The translations under genes and the position numbers were made by a program. From the NCBI GenBank assembly GCA_049890275.1, contig JBMHBT010000012.1, forward strand, positions 1 to 64,000: a stretch of DNA of 64,000 bases, written 5' to 3'. Of the stretch, positions 6,616 to 15,991 are shown piece by piece. Under the pieces are notes generated by a model. The model was not told the origin of the DNA. It made no database searches and saw nothing but the letters and a program-made list of their open reading frames with translations. Source of the stretch: UBA7374 sp049890275 (GTDB lineage Bacteria; Verrucomicrobiota; Verrucomicrobiia; Opitutales; Coraliomargaritaceae). Every line of letters begins with the position of its first letter. Position 1 is the first letter of the stretch.

Positions 6616-9609
6616 ATGAGACACGCCTTACTCAGTATCTCTCTCTTTTCCGCATCGGCATTGATTGCCTCGAATCCGGATATCCGTGGTCACTGGACGA
6701 TGGATGATGGCGTTGAGCAATTGGCTACGGATCAATCCGGGCAGGGAAATCACGGCCAGGCTCGGCAAGCACATTGGAAAGGCGGCGTTCGCAATGCTTC
6801 TCTGCAGGTCAATTACGGAGGCTGGATTGATTGTGGAGCGGACAATAGCCTAGATATTACAGATGCCATAACACTGGAGGCATGGGTAAAGCCCTGGGCG
6901 CCCCGTTATCCGGATCGTCCGACTATTCTGAGCAAGCAGGGTGCTTACGCACTGCACTTTGGGCCCGGTAAGGCGGTTACCTTTACATTGTGGCTGGATG
7001 GGAAAGAACGGTCTCTTTCTTCGCTTCAGACGGAATGGCCAAACGGGAAATGGCAACATGTAGCCGGTACTTTTGACGGGAAAGAGATGAAGCTCTTTGT
7101 CAACGGAGTGTTGGATAACGTTTTGCTAGTAGAGGGCAGAGCGAAGATTGCTACGAGCCGATCGGCTTTGCTCATGGGTTCCTTGCGCAAGCGGAATGCT
7201 CTGGCCTGTACCTTGGATGAAGTCCGTGTCTTTGCGGAGGCGCTTGCGGAGGCAGCAATTTACGAATCGTATCATTTGGGTGCGTATGAGCTGGCTCGCC
7301 AAGCGAGTGACTTCAGCGGGTTTTATTCTAAACGTGAAAAACGGATACCGGAAGCGGTTCTTCCCGGTACGCTATGGATTGATACGGAGGATTTTGATAA
7401 CTACGGTGGTTGGTGGATCGATACCCAGTTCGTTCCCCAGATGGGCTCTCCTTATTTATTGGCTGCGGGTATCGGTAAGCCGGTGGCGGATGCAACGACA
7501 AGCATCACAATTCCGGAAGTGGGTGAATACCGCTTGTGGGTCCGTACGAGAAACTGGCTGAAGGAGCATTCTCCGGGTACTTTCACTGTGCGTATTGGCG
7601 ATAAGGAAACCAGCAAAGTATTCGGTGCAGAAGCCAGTGGCGAGTGGGTTTGGGAAGATGGAGGCACTCTTTCTTTAGCGGCAGGTGTTCTGGAGTTGGC
7701 CCTAATCGATCAAACCGGTTTTTATGGTCGCTGTGATGCGCTCTTGTTGACGAAGAATCAAGAGCTTGTGCCGGCTACCGAACTGGAGGCGTACAAGGCG
7801 CAACGTGTGGCTTTTACCGGCGGCTCGGTTGCGTTGGAAGAGAGGGGTGATTTTGATGTCATTGTTGTTGGAGCCGGTGTGGCCGGAATCAATGCAGCGA
7901 TTGCCTCGGCGCGCACGGGAGCAAAGACGGCATTGATTCAGAATCGGCCGATGATCGGCGGGAACAATAGTTTGGAATTAGGGGTGATTGTATCCGGAAC
8001 GGCGAATCATGGTCATCCACATTCACGGGAGAGCGGTTTGAATGAGGAAATCGGCCGGGAGCGGGCCTATCATTTTCACGGTAAATGGAGCCAGGGAGCG
8101 GAGCGGATTGTGGCAAAGGAAGAGAACCTGACGATCTTCCTGAACACTCATGTCTATGAGGCGGAAATGGAAGAGGATCGTATCGTGGCGGTGCGGGCAT
8201 TTGATATGCTGGACGATTCGCGTACCCGTTATACAGCGAGGCAATTTATTGATTGTACCGGTGATGGCTGGCTGGGCTACTACGCAGGTGCGGAATACCG
8301 CATCGGTCGGGAAGCCCGCTCAGAATTTAATGAAAGTCACGCACCGGAAGAAGCGGACCATTTGACCATGAGCGGCTGTTTGATGTCGGGTCATACCTTG
8401 AGCTACAATACACGTAAATGGGAGGAGCCACAGCCTTATACGGGGCCAGAATGGCTTTGGGATCTATCGCCCAATACCGAGTATCTGGAAGCCCGGAGTA
8501 TGTATGAAGGCAGCCATACCTACGGCCGCTGGTGGCATGAGAACCGCAATGATGTGGACGATCTTTGGGATCCGGAAAATGCCCGTGACCAGTTGTTGAT
8601 TCTCAACCTCAGCTACTGGAACTGGATCAAGAATGTATCTTCGTTAAAGGAAGAGGCCGCGAATTACGAGATGACGATTCTACCAATTGGCAATGCCAAG
8701 CGTGAGACAAGACGTTTGGTCGGGGATTATATTTTGACCCAACAGGATGTGCTCAAGCCGGAGCCGTTTGCCGATGCGATTGCGACCGGAGGCTGGTCAC
8801 TGGACATTCATCACCCGGAGGGTATTTTCTCCAAAGAAGGTCCCTTTGATTTCAATACGATGGCGCCTTTGAATCCCTTACCTTTCCGGATTTTATATTC
8901 GAAGAACATTGCGAATCTGCTCTTTGCCGGTCGGAACGTATCCACTACACATACGGCTCTGGGCAATGTGCGGGTACAGGGGACAACCGGGGTACTGGGA
9001 CAAGCAGCGGGTACGGCGGCTGCCATGTGTGTGGCCGAGCAGATCACGCCCCGTGAATTATATAAAAATCGGATTCAAGCTTTGCAGCAGCAACTGCTGA
9101 AAGATGACCAGTACATCATCGGCTTTGAGAATGAAGATCCGAAGGATCTTGCCCGTTCTGCCCAAGTTACGGCTTCCAGCGAATGGTCAGATGCCTACAG
9201 GGCTGAAAATGTGATAAGTGGTGTATCCCGTATCGTGGGGGATACGAAGCACATGTGGGCTTCGGATCCGGAAGCGACGATGCCCCAGTCACTCGAGCTG
9301 GATCTAGGAAAAGCGACACGGATGAGCGCAGTTTATTTGACTTTTGATACGGATCTGAATGACAAGCGCCATACAGAGTGGGATCACCCGTCGGAAGATC
9401 GTATGCCGCCAGAGAGTGTGCGCGATTATCGGGTCGATGCATTTGTTGAGGGCGAATGGAAGACACTAGCGAAGGTAGAGAACAACTACCAGCGTCGTCG
9501 GATCCACCGCTTTGAAGAGACAGAGGTATCAAAAATAAAGATCCTCGTACAAGCAACGAATGGAGATTCATCTGCGCGTATCTATGAGGTGCGTTTGTAC
9601 AACGATTGA
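6616..9609 (+). CDS. Secreted multidomain FAD-dependent oxidoreductase with LamG and discoidin-like domains
   Basis: 997 residues. Signal peptide (SASALIAS), then a LamG/concanavalin-like domain (~25-210, WTMDDG...NHGQARQAHWKGG, EAWVKPW, WQHVAGTFDG). A beta-sandwich of carbohydrate-binding type follows (~240-395), then a PF12831-like FAD oxidoreductase (~412-830) starting with FDVIVVGAGVAGINAAIASA and containing NRPMIGGNNS. The C-terminus (~850-997) is F5/8 type C-like (ASSEWSDAYRAENVISG). It sits 3 bases after one sulfatase and just before another, so it probably acts on the same glycan, perhaps oxidising a sugar hydroxyl; the substrate is unknown. A Rossmann FAD enzyme with an N-terminal signal would need either folding outside with FAD or Tat export, and no twin-arginine is visible. 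Confidence 0.85.
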   Translation: MRHALLSISLFSASALIASNPDIRGHWTMDDGVEQLATDQSGQGNHGQARQAHWKGGVRNASLQVNYGGWIDCGADNSLDITDAITLEAWVKPWAPRYPDRPTILSKQGAYALHFGPGKAVTFTLWLDGKERSLSSLQTEWPNGKWQHVAGTFDGKEMKLFVNGVLDNVLLVEGRAKIATSRSALLMGSLRKRNALACTLDEVRVFAEALAEAAIYESYHLGAYELARQASDFSGFYSKREKRIPEAVLPGTLWIDTEDFDNYGGWWIDTQFVPQMGSPYLLAAGIGKPVADATTSITIPEVGEYRLWVRTRNWLKEHSPGTFTVRIGDKETSKVFGAEASGEWVWEDGGTLSLAAGVLELALIDQTGFYGRCDALLLTKNQELVPATELEAYKAQRVAFTGGSVALEERGDFDVIVVGAGVAGINAAIASARTGAKTALIQNRPMIGGNNSLELGVIVSGTANHGHPHSRESGLNEEIGRERAYHFHGKWSQGAERIVAKEENLTIFLNTHVYEAEMEEDRIVAVRAFDMLDDSRTRYTARQFIDCTGDGWLGYYAGAEYRIGREARSEFNESHAPEEADHLTMSGCLMSGHTLSYNTRKWEEPQPYTGPEWLWDLSPNTEYLEARSMYEGSHTYGRWWHENRNDVDDLWDPENARDQLLILNLSYWNWIKNVSSLKEEAANYEMTILPIGNAKRETRRLVGDYILTQQDVLKPEPFADAIATGGWSLDIHHPEGIFSKEGPFDFNTMAPLNPLPFRILYSKNIANLLFAGRNVSTTHTALGNVRVQGTTGVLGQAAGTAAAMCVAEQITPRELYKNRIQALQQQLLKDDQYIIGFENEDPKDLARSAQVTASSEWSDAYRAENVISGVSRIVGDTKHMWASDPEATMPQSLELDLGKATRMSAVYLTFDTDLNDKRHTEWDHPSEDRMPPESVRDYRVDAFVEGEWKTLAKVENNYQRRRIHRFEETEVSKIKILVQATNGDSSARIYEVRLYND

Positions 9610-9627
9610 CGTGAATGGAGGCAGTTT

Positions 9628-11316
9628 GTGAGGATGAAATCGTTTCTTTTTTCTCTCTCTGTTGGCCTTATTTTTACGGTCTTTTCCGTAGCTGATGAAC
9701 GTCCGAATGTCGTCATTTTTTTTACCGATGATCTGGATTTTGATGAGGTGCCGGAAGGGTTATATGACCTCTCTCGTTTTCCCAGCCATACGGGTATGAA
9801 GCAAATGGGTTATTATGAGGATGCTCGCCCGGAGTTTGATGCGGGGCAGAGGGATTATTTTGAAAAGCCACAGATGTTGATGCCGAACCTCAAGGGTTTG
9901 GCGGAAGACGGAATGGTACTGGAGCGTTTTTATATGACGTCTCCGGTGTGTTCCCCGAGTCGGTATTCTCTTTTGACAGGACGATTTGCCAGTCGGGGTA
10001 AGGGATTTCAGCGGGTTTTTCCTGCCGGTGGCCCGGCATCGGTCAATTGGGGAACACCCTTGTTGCCAACAGAGACAAGCCTGCCGAAAGTGTTACAAGC
10101 CAACGGATATTACACCGGTATGGTCGGAAAGTGGCACAACGGCAATGGTGCCGGTGCCTACACGCCGGAGCTTCGTGCGATGAAGCTGAGTGATCCCGGT
10201 GTGAATGAGCAAGTGATGGAGGCGCAGCGTATTGAATGTCAGGCGATGGAGGCGCAGCAGGGTTTTGATTATGCTGCGAGTGTTCAAATCGGTAATGTGG
10301 GCGCTTTGAAAGCACCCAGAGAGTTGCGTCAGGATAATCTGGAATGGGTGACTCAGGGGGCGGTCGATTTCATCGAAGCGGCGACCAAGAACGAAGGGCA
10401 GAAACCTTTCTTTCTCTATGTTTCGCTCCCCATGCCCCATCGTCAGTATTATGATACGCAGGCTCGCAACCCCAATGCTCCCTATTGGTTTGAGCGGGAT
10501 CCAAGAGCGACTCCAGGGGGGTATCTGGAACAGGTTTCCGATTACATGCCATCGCGGGAGGATGTGGTGCGCCGTTGCCAAGAAGCGGGCTTGCCGATGG
10601 TCAACTCAATGGGCACGCATGTAGATGACAGTTTGGGAGCTGTTTTGCAAAAATTGGAAGAGAAGGGATTGGTGGACAATACCTTCTTTGTCTTCACCAG
10701 TGATCATCAAAGCAGGGGAAAGAACACGATTGGAGAGTCTGCTCGTGTGCCCTGTGTGGTACGATTTCCGGGAAAGACGCCAGCAGGCAGTCGCTCCGCC
10801 GGTATTAGTTCCAACGTAGATCTGACGGCAACGATTCTGGATCTCGCCGGGATACAGGATTCTGCTGATGTCGGTAGGGATGGGCAGAGTATGTTACCGA
10901 TGTTGTTCGGAGAGTTGAATACTTGCCGGGAATCTTTATATTTGGAGATTATGTACACACGTGGCGTGGTCACCGATCGTTACAAGTACATAGCCGGACG
11001 TGCTCCCGAAGATGTGGAGCGCAGGATGCATGCGGATGCAGTTGCCGCGGCTGAGGAAAAAAGACGCCGACGTATTTCCTGGGACGGCAATGAGAATACG
11101 CCGGATAATGTGAGCAAGGGTGTGGTGATGGACGGCGACCGTGAGTTTCCGCACTATTTTGATCCGGATCAATTGTATGATCTGGAGGCTGATCCTTTCG
11201 AACAGTTTAATTTAGCGAACAGTCGCCAACACTATACGACTCTGAAAAAAATGAAACGCCTTCTTTCCGGTTATCTCGAGGAACTGCCACACAGCTTCGG
11301 CGAATTTACTGAGTAA
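9628..11316 (+). CDS. Secreted family S1 sulfatase
   Basis: 562 residues from GTG 9628, which has GGAGG at 9617-9621 with a 6-base spacer; an ATG lies two codons later. Signal peptide FSLSVGLIFTVFSVA, then NVVIFFTDDLDFDEV with the metal-binding Asp pair. The active-site signature is C-S-P-S-R (Cys108) followed by LLTGR. Second metal region FVFTSDHQSRGKNT. Insertions around residues 40-90 and a C-terminal DQLYDLEADPFEQFNLA strand match the iduronate-sulfatase-like branch of S1. It is likely to cleave sulfate esters in the periplasm or outside. Same transcription unit as its neighbours (18 and 2 bases away). Confidence 0.93.
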   Translation: MRMKSFLFSLSVGLIFTVFSVADERPNVVIFFTDDLDFDEVPEGLYDLSRFPSHTGMKQMGYYEDARPEFDAGQRDYFEKPQMLMPNLKGLAEDGMVLERFYMTSPVCSPSRYSLLTGRFASRGKGFQRVFPAGGPASVNWGTPLLPTETSLPKVLQANGYYTGMVGKWHNGNGAGAYTPELRAMKLSDPGVNEQVMEAQRIECQAMEAQQGFDYAASVQIGNVGALKAPRELRQDNLEWVTQGAVDFIEAATKNEGQKPFFLYVSLPMPHRQYYDTQARNPNAPYWFERDPRATPGGYLEQVSDYMPSREDVVRRCQEAGLPMVNSMGTHVDDSLGAVLQKLEEKGLVDNTFFVFTSDHQSRGKNTIGESARVPCVVRFPGKTPAGSRSAGISSNVDLTATILDLAGIQDSADVGRDGQSMLPMLFGELNTCRESLYLEIMYTRGVVTDRYKYIAGRAPEDVERRMHADAVAAAEEKRRRRISWDGNENTPDNVSKGVVMDGDREFPHYFDPDQLYDLEADPFEQFNLANSRQHYTTLKKMKRLLSGYLEELPHSFGEFTE

Positions 11317-11318
11317 TA

Positions 11319-12707
11319 ATGAAAGTAATTTCTTTTTATCTGTTGTCATTTTTGTTGGCCTGCACGTTTACTTTGGCCAGTCAGAAGCGCCCCAACATCC
11401 TACTTATTTTTGTCGATGATATGGGCTACGGCGATGCCGGTTGTTACGGATACGATAATTTAGTACCAACGCCGAATATTGACCGTTTGGCGGAAGAAGG
11501 CGTTCGGTTTACGCAGGGTTATGTAACGGCTTCCGCCTGTGGGCCAAGTCGCTATGGTTTGCTGACAGGGATGTATCAGCAGCGTTTCGGTGTGCAGTGG
11601 AATGTGGATGCCTGGAGTGATCTGAAGAACGGACAGGTAGAGACGCTGGAAGAGAATCGGATTCCGCAGGGTCAATTGATGATCAGTCAGGCTTTGGGGG
11701 AGGCGGGTTATGTGACTGGTATGTCGGGTAAATCCAATATGCCTTGTTACCCGAAGACGACCTTCGACGAGTACAAGTGGATCATGGCATTTGGCGGTGA
11801 GTATTTTCCCAATAAGGATGGTACCTACAACGGGGTGGATGAAGCGGTTGCTCGCGGGGGCCACAAGCGCATACTCTGGGGGCCGGAGCGGGAAGGTGAC
11901 GTCTATTTGACCGATCGTTTGGGCGACCATGCTGTCGACTTCATTGAACGGCACCAAGACGAGCCTTTCTTCTATTATTTGGCTTTCAATGCACCACACA
12001 GCCCGATGCAGGCGAAAACGGTACATCTGCCTCAGGTTGCGCATTTAAAAACAGAGGCGACCAAGATGTACGGTGCTATGCTCCTATCGATGGATGAAAA
12101 TATTGGAAAGGTATTGGACTGTCTGGACCGTTTGGAGTTAGCCGAGGATACACTGATCGCTTTTGCTAGTGATAACGGGGCGACTTTCGCCTATCGGGTA
12201 CTCTGGCCGGAGGATTGGCCGCGGGAGTTGCTGGGTAGCGTTGGGCCCTTGCGTGGGCACAAAGGCAGTCATTTCGAGGGTGGAAATCGTGTCCCTTATA
12301 TTATCCGCTGGCCGGCAAAACTGGATGGGGGACAGGTCTACGAGAAGGCAGTCAGTACGCTGGACCTGTATCCGACCTTCTGCGCGGCAGCGAATTATAC
12401 GGTACCGGAATCAACGCAGTTGGACGGAGTGGATTTATTGCCTTTTTTAAAGGGTCAAAAATCCGGCGATCCGCATGAGACGCTCTACTGGTATCATGAT
12501 GACAGTGGAGCTATTGTGCAGGGAGATTGGAAACTGCTTGTTTGGAGAGACAACTACCATCTCTATAACCTGGCGGAGGATATCGGTGAAGAGAACGACC
12601 TGCTGCGAGCCCAACTGGAACGGGCCGAAGCTATGAAGAAGGTCTACCGCGCTTTTGTCACCAGTTTGCCACCGGCTTTAAATCAGGCGGCTAGAAAAAG
12701 AGATTGA
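11319..12707 (+). CDS. Secreted family S1 sulfatase
   Basis: 462 residues, typical length. Signal peptide FYLLSFLLACTFTLA, then RPNILLIFVDDMGYGDAGCY, with the two metal-binding aspartates. Signature C-G-P-S-R at Cys74 followed by YGLLTGMY. A second metal region FASDNGATFAYR and GHKGSHFEGGNRVPYIIRWP complete the arylsulfatase A-type core. The C-terminus gives YHLYNLAEDIGEENDL. It is probably an exo-sulfatase of the periplasm working with the two upstream sulfatases on different sulfate positions of one glycan (inference). Last gene of the run; its 3' end overlaps the convergent DUF2490 gene by 17 bases. Confidence 0.93.
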   Translation: MKVISFYLLSFLLACTFTLASQKRPNILLIFVDDMGYGDAGCYGYDNLVPTPNIDRLAEEGVRFTQGYVTASACGPSRYGLLTGMYQQRFGVQWNVDAWSDLKNGQVETLEENRIPQGQLMISQALGEAGYVTGMSGKSNMPCYPKTTFDEYKWIMAFGGEYFPNKDGTYNGVDEAVARGGHKRILWGPEREGDVYLTDRLGDHAVDFIERHQDEPFFYYLAFNAPHSPMQAKTVHLPQVAHLKTEATKMYGAMLLSMDENIGKVLDCLDRLELAEDTLIAFASDNGATFAYRVLWPEDWPRELLGSVGPLRGHKGSHFEGGNRVPYIIRWPAKLDGGQVYEKAVSTLDLYPTFCAAANYTVPESTQLDGVDLLPFLKGQKSGDPHETLYWYHDDSGAIVQGDWKLLVWRDNYHLYNLAEDIGEENDLLRAQLERAEAMKKVYRAFVTSLPPALNQAARKRD

Positions 12708-13356
12708 GCCCGGTAACAATGACATTTCGGGTGCGAAAGTCTTTTCCAATTCGGTACTTATTCAGTCGGTAACCGAGTTTGAATTTCGCGCCGTCCCAAG
12801 GGCGGAAGGAGAGACCGCCTCCTAGCCAGTTGGCCTCAATCCATTCTTTTTCAAAGTTATAGAAGACCTCTTCTTCGAGATAGGGCTGCAGCTTGAGCGG
12901 AGTGAATTTCCACGGGGCCGTGAGTGTAAATTCCTGTCTGGCCCGTATGTAATCATCGCGATGGTCGTAGAAACGGAATTCAAATCGGGTTCGGCTGGTC
13001 AGGCGAAAGCCATCATAAAAGCTAGCGTAATAGCTTTCGATATAGGGGCGGTATTCCGGTTTCCATTCTTCAGCAATCTTGAACCATGCTTGTCGGTAGC
13101 CGCTACGGAAGCTCCACTTTTCGTTGTGCTGGTAGCCCAGACCAAGGCCTGTATAGCCTAGAAAGTAGTCGTTGAAGTCATTTCTCGAGGCCATATTGGA
13201 TCGGGAAATCAGGAACCAGTCTTCGGACAGTGAGGCTTTGACCAAAAGATTGTGGCTATTCCCCCAGTCATAACCGGCCTGTGCAGTCAGCGGAAAGACG
13301 AGGACAAGCGTAGTCAGTAGAAGTCGTAAGAAGGCAAACATGCAGCTAAGAGGCAT
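12691..13356 (-). CDS. DUF2490 family outer-membrane beta-barrel protein
   Basis: 221 residues with a signal peptide (LLLTTLVLVFPLTAQAG). The rest is alternating aromatic/charged strands typical of a small barrel (WSFRSGYRQAWFKI, RFEFRFYDHRDDY, FKLGYRLNKYRIG), and it ends in VTGLNLFF with the C-terminal Phe used in barrel assembly. This matches DUF2490, whose function is not known. Convergent with the sulfatase run and overlapping its last gene by 17 bases. The role could be an outer-membrane pore or assembly protein, but nothing specific is shown. Confidence 0.8.
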   Translation of the reverse strand: MPLSCMFAFLRLLLTTLVLVFPLTAQAGYDWGNSHNLLVKASLSEDWFLISRSNMASRNDFNDYFLGYTGLGLGYQHNEKWSFRSGYRQAWFKIAEEWKPEYRPYIESYYASFYDGFRLTSRTRFEFRFYDHRDDYIRARQEFTLTAPWKFTPLKLQPYLEEEVFYNFEKEWIEANWLGGGLSFRPWDGAKFKLGYRLNKYRIGKDFRTRNVIVTGLNLFF

Positions 13357-13473
13357 CGCATGGTGTAAATGGCAAGCCAGTTAGAGAAATTAACGGGTCT
13401 TTTTCAATCAGCGCTTGTTGGATCTGCGTGATGGATTGACAGGGATACGGTCGAGGCTTCTCCCTATACGGGT

Positions 13474-14217
13474 ATGCTATTCTTGAACATGCCGGAATCA
13501 ATCCTCCTCGTGCTGTTGTGTTTTGGAGTCGCGCTTCTCTATGCAGCGGTTGGGCATGGGGGCGCATCGGGTTATCTTGCGGTGATGACGCTTTTATCGG
13601 TCGCTCCGGAATCTCTACGCCCCACAGCGCTGGCGCTGAACGTAGGAGTATCTCTGCTTGGGACGATCACCTTCTTTCGGGCCGGTTCTTTTCGGGGAAG
13701 TTTATTTTGGCCGCTGGCTCTGTGCGCTTTGCCCGCTGCGTATTTTGGAGGGGGGCTCAGTCTTGATCATGGTATCTATCGTCGCTTACTGGGTTTGATT
13801 TTATTCTTCGGTTTTATTCGACTGGTCTGGCCGGTACAGAAAGCAGGTGCGGAGCAGGTTCCGAGTCGATTCTTACTCCTGATCACGGGGGTATGGATGG
13901 GTTTTCTCTCCGGTTTGATCGGTGTCGGTGGAGGTATTTTTTTAACTCCACTGGCGATTTTTCTCGGTTGGGCAAAGCCGCGGGAGGCGGCGGCTTTATC
14001 AGCCCCTTTTATCTTTTTAAATTCACTCGCCGGTTTAGCTGGTTTGGAGTGGACCAACCATACTTTGCACAACGATTTTCTCTGGCTTATTGGGGTCGTA
14101 TTGGTGGCGGGGTGGATCGGCTCTTACTGGGGGAGTCATCTCGCCAATTCCCGTCAAATTCGATTTGTTCTGGGCTGCGTGCTAGCGCTGGCTTCTGCTA
14201 AGCTGTTGTTTTCGTAA
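13474..14217 (+). CDS. TSUP (TauE/SafE) family sulfite/organosulfonate exporter
   Basis: 247 residues, about eight hydrophobic helices arranged as two homologous halves, each with the family glycine motif (YAAVGHGGASGYLAV in the first, GLIGVGGGIFLTPLAIF in the second). TSUP proteins move sulfite, sulfonates or other small anions across the inner membrane. Two starts are possible (13474 or ATG at 13489). It is between a sulfatase run and a molybdenum-cofactor cluster, so sulfite or sulfate export is an attractive guess, but the family is broad. Its 3' end overlaps the MOSC gene by 20 bases. Confidence 0.85.
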   Translation: MLFLNMPESILLVLLCFGVALLYAAVGHGGASGYLAVMTLLSVAPESLRPTALALNVGVSLLGTITFFRAGSFRGSLFWPLALCALPAAYFGGGLSLDHGIYRRLLGLILFFGFIRLVWPVQKAGAEQVPSRFLLLITGVWMGFLSGLIGVGGGIFLTPLAIFLGWAKPREAAALSAPFIFLNSLAGLAGLEWTNHTLHNDFLWLIGVVLVAGWIGSYWGSHLANSRQIRFVLGCVLALASAKLLFS

Positions 14218-14665
14218 GCTTTCCGTCGTTGAGGATGCGGGCGCGGAGTCCGCCGCATCCCTGTAGCGCCTCTTCAACGCCGGGGGCAACAGCTTGGTCC
14301 ATCCAATAGCAGGGGCGGCTCTCTTCGGTTCCTTCAAATTCGACGCCTTGGATCGTGAAACGCTGACCAATCCACCGGTTCAGATCAGCGCCAGAGACGA
14401 TAATGTTTCTGCGGAAGACCCAAGGCTCTAGGTCCGGAAGGTGAAAGTCGTTTTGAATCCGTCGATAAACCTGCCAATCAAAAAAAGTAATCTGACCTTT
14501 GTAGTTTTCTTTGTGGTTGAAGTAGCGATCTCCTACAAGTCCGGCTCCGGCGACGCACTCGACTTCATTTACACTTTCAATGGCGTGTTCAAGTCGTCCT
14601 TTACCGTGGCGACCGCGAAAGTCATGTCCGCCTGAGATGTAGATAGCGTGAATGTTAATTTCCAT
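14198..14665 (-). CDS. MOSC domain protein
   Basis: 155 residues from the ATG at 14665; an upstream GTG at 14704 would overlap moaE by 50 bases. Conserved MOSC features are seen: HDFRGRHGKG, VAGAGLVGDRYFN, ITFFDWQVY, RRNIIVSGADLN and the cysteine-containing ESRPCYWMDQ segment that may carry sulfur. MOSC domains handle sulfur or the molybdenum cofactor (as in MoCo sulfurase C-termini, YiiM). Last gene of the moeA-moaC-mobA-moaD-moaE run, with ~11 bases of overlap with moaE. This supports a role in Moco maturation or sulfuration; the exact partner is not shown. Confidence 0.88.
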   Translation of the reverse strand: MEINIHAIYISGGHDFRGRHGKGRLEHAIESVNEVECVAGAGLVGDRYFNHKENYKGQITFFDWQVYRRIQNDFHLPDLEPWVFRRNIIVSGADLNRWIGQRFTIQGVEFEGTEESRPCYWMDQAVAPGVEEALQGCGGLRARILNDGKLTKTTA

Positions 14666-15125
14666 GATTTTGAATCGGCGTATCGGTGTGATCGGAATCG
14701 CCACACTGGCAATCGTGGTTCTCGATCCAGGCCCGGCTGCCGTCGGTGTAGATTTCCTGCTTCCAGATTGGCAGGCGTTCTTTGCTTTGGTCGATTAAGT
14801 AACGGCAGGCTGCGAAAGCGGCTCCTCTGTGATGGGCAGTAACTCCAATCCAAACGGCGATGTCTCCCGGTTGGAGGGAACCCGTTCGATGAACGATGGC
14901 GGCTTTTTCGATCGCGAATTTTGTCGCCGCTTCAGTGAGAAGATCTGCGGCAACATTGGGCGCGAGTTCAGGATAGGCCTTGTAGTGTAAAGCAGCTACC
15001 CCCAGTCCTTGGTTGTGGTCGCGTACCCAACCTTCATAACTGCAATAGGCTCCGGAGGTCGGGGAGAGCAGCGCACTACGCAGTTGGACGGGGTCGATGG
15101 TGGAGTCTGTTAGTCGGAAGGACAT
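14655..15125 (-). CDS. moaE: Molybdopterin synthase large subunit MoaE
   Basis: 156 residues. Contains the MoaE core: GAYCSYEGWVRDHNQG, LHYKAYPELA, VHRTGSLQPGDIAVWIGV, HRGAAFAACRYLIDQSKERL and the active-site segment PIWKQEIYTDG with the catalytic lysine. Together with MoaD it inserts two sulfurs into cyclic pyranopterin monophosphate to make molybdopterin in the cytoplasm. It follows moaD by 11 bases and overlaps the MOSC gene. The C-terminal DCQCGDSDHTD tail is an extra not typical of the family and could bind metal. Confidence 0.95.
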   Translation of the reverse strand: MSFRLTDSTIDPVQLRSALLSPTSGAYCSYEGWVRDHNQGLGVAALHYKAYPELAPNVAADLLTEAATKFAIEKAAIVHRTGSLQPGDIAVWIGVTAHHRGAAFAACRYLIDQSKERLPIWKQEIYTDGSRAWIENHDCQCGDSDHTDTPIQNHGN

Positions 15126-15136
15126 GGCCTGTGGGA

Positions 15137-15382
15137 TTAGCCCCCGGACATGGGGGGCAGAAAGGTAATGGTATCACCGTTTTCAAGTGAGGTCGTTTCT
15201 CGAGCCAGCTGGTGGTTGATCGCTACCTGTACGTGCTCAAAAGCGTGGGGAAAACGATACTCCTGTGCGAGTTCGGCATAGAGCTGGTATGGGTTGATTG
15301 CGCTGTTTTCAATATGGCGGGTTTCGCTCGGCTTGCCTGCTAGTTCAGCGAGTCTGGCAAAATAGAGAATAGTGATTTCCAT
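15137..15382 (-). CDS. moaD: Molybdopterin synthase sulfur carrier MoaD
   Basis: 81 residues, ubiquitin-like. It begins with the strand MEITILYFARLAELAG and ends in ITFLPPMSGG, the exposed diglycine tail that is thiocarboxylated and donates sulfur in MoaE. Length and tail are fully typical. Only 3 bases from mobA and 11 from moaE, so it is surely in the same transcript. No MoeB-like activating enzyme is seen in the window, so activation must come from a gene elsewhere. Confidence 0.95.
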   Translation of the reverse strand: MEITILYFARLAELAGKPSETRHIENSAINPYQLYAELAQEYRFPHAFEHVQVAINHQLARETTSLENGDTITFLPPMSGG

Positions 15383-15385
15383 CGG

Positions 15386-15991
15386 TCAATGGGGTGTCGG
15401 TTCGTTTCGGTTGGCGACAGCGAATTCTTCGGGTGTGTTGACGTTATCGAGATAATTCGCTTCGACAGGCTCAATCAGTTCAGCGTCTTCCTCAATCAGA
15501 AGTTTTCGGGGGCAGTGCTTACCCAGTTGCTCAGCCAGGTCCAGCAGGCGTGGGCCGCAGCCAGCGGGGTAGATTGCGCAGAGCGGTTCGGGTAGACTAT
15601 CGTGAGTACTTCTGTAGGCGATCAGCCTCGGTGTGGACCGGCGGAATTCCTTGATCAGTTTATCCAGTGCCGGCTTCTCTAAAAAAGGAAGATCGCAGGC
15701 GATGATAAGCCAATGGGCTTGCGGGTGGGTTTGCAGGGCAGAGAGAATGCCGCAAAGCGGCCCTTTACAGTTTTCCAGCTGATCGTAGATCGGGGTGACG
15801 CCTTCGGGAAGCGGGAAATTTTGTCCTTCGCGTAGAGAGAGGAAAACCTGAGGACAAACTGCTTTCAGCAGCGCGCTCGCCCGTTCGATCTGGGTGGGCC
15901 CACCGTCATAGCGAAGGAGGGCTTTATCCGTACCCATTCTGCGACTCTGGCCGCCCGCGAGAAGCAGGCCGTAGATCTCTTGTTGGCTCAT
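15386..15991 (-). CDS. mobA: Molybdenum cofactor guanylyltransferase MobA
   Basis: 201 residues. The nucleotide-binding start is YGLLLAGGQSRRMGTDKALL (the L-A-G-G-x-S-x-R-M-G-x-D-K signature), followed by CKGPLCGILSAL and WLIIACDLPFL with the metal-binding Asp. It adds GMP to molybdenum cofactor to give the MGD form used by DMSO-reductase family enzymes. Its presence suggests that at least one bis-MGD enzyme exists elsewhere in the genome. Start overlaps the stop of moaC by 4 bases (translational coupling). Confidence 0.95.
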   Translation of the reverse strand: MSQQEIYGLLLAGGQSRRMGTDKALLRYDGGPTQIERASALLKAVCPQVFLSLREGQNFPLPEGVTPIYDQLENCKGPLCGILSALQTHPQAHWLIIACDLPFLEKPALDKLIKEFRRSTPRLIAYRSTHDSLPEPLCAIYPAGCGPRLLDLAEQLGKHCPRKLLIEEDAELIEPVEANYLDNVNTPEEFAVANRNEPTPH

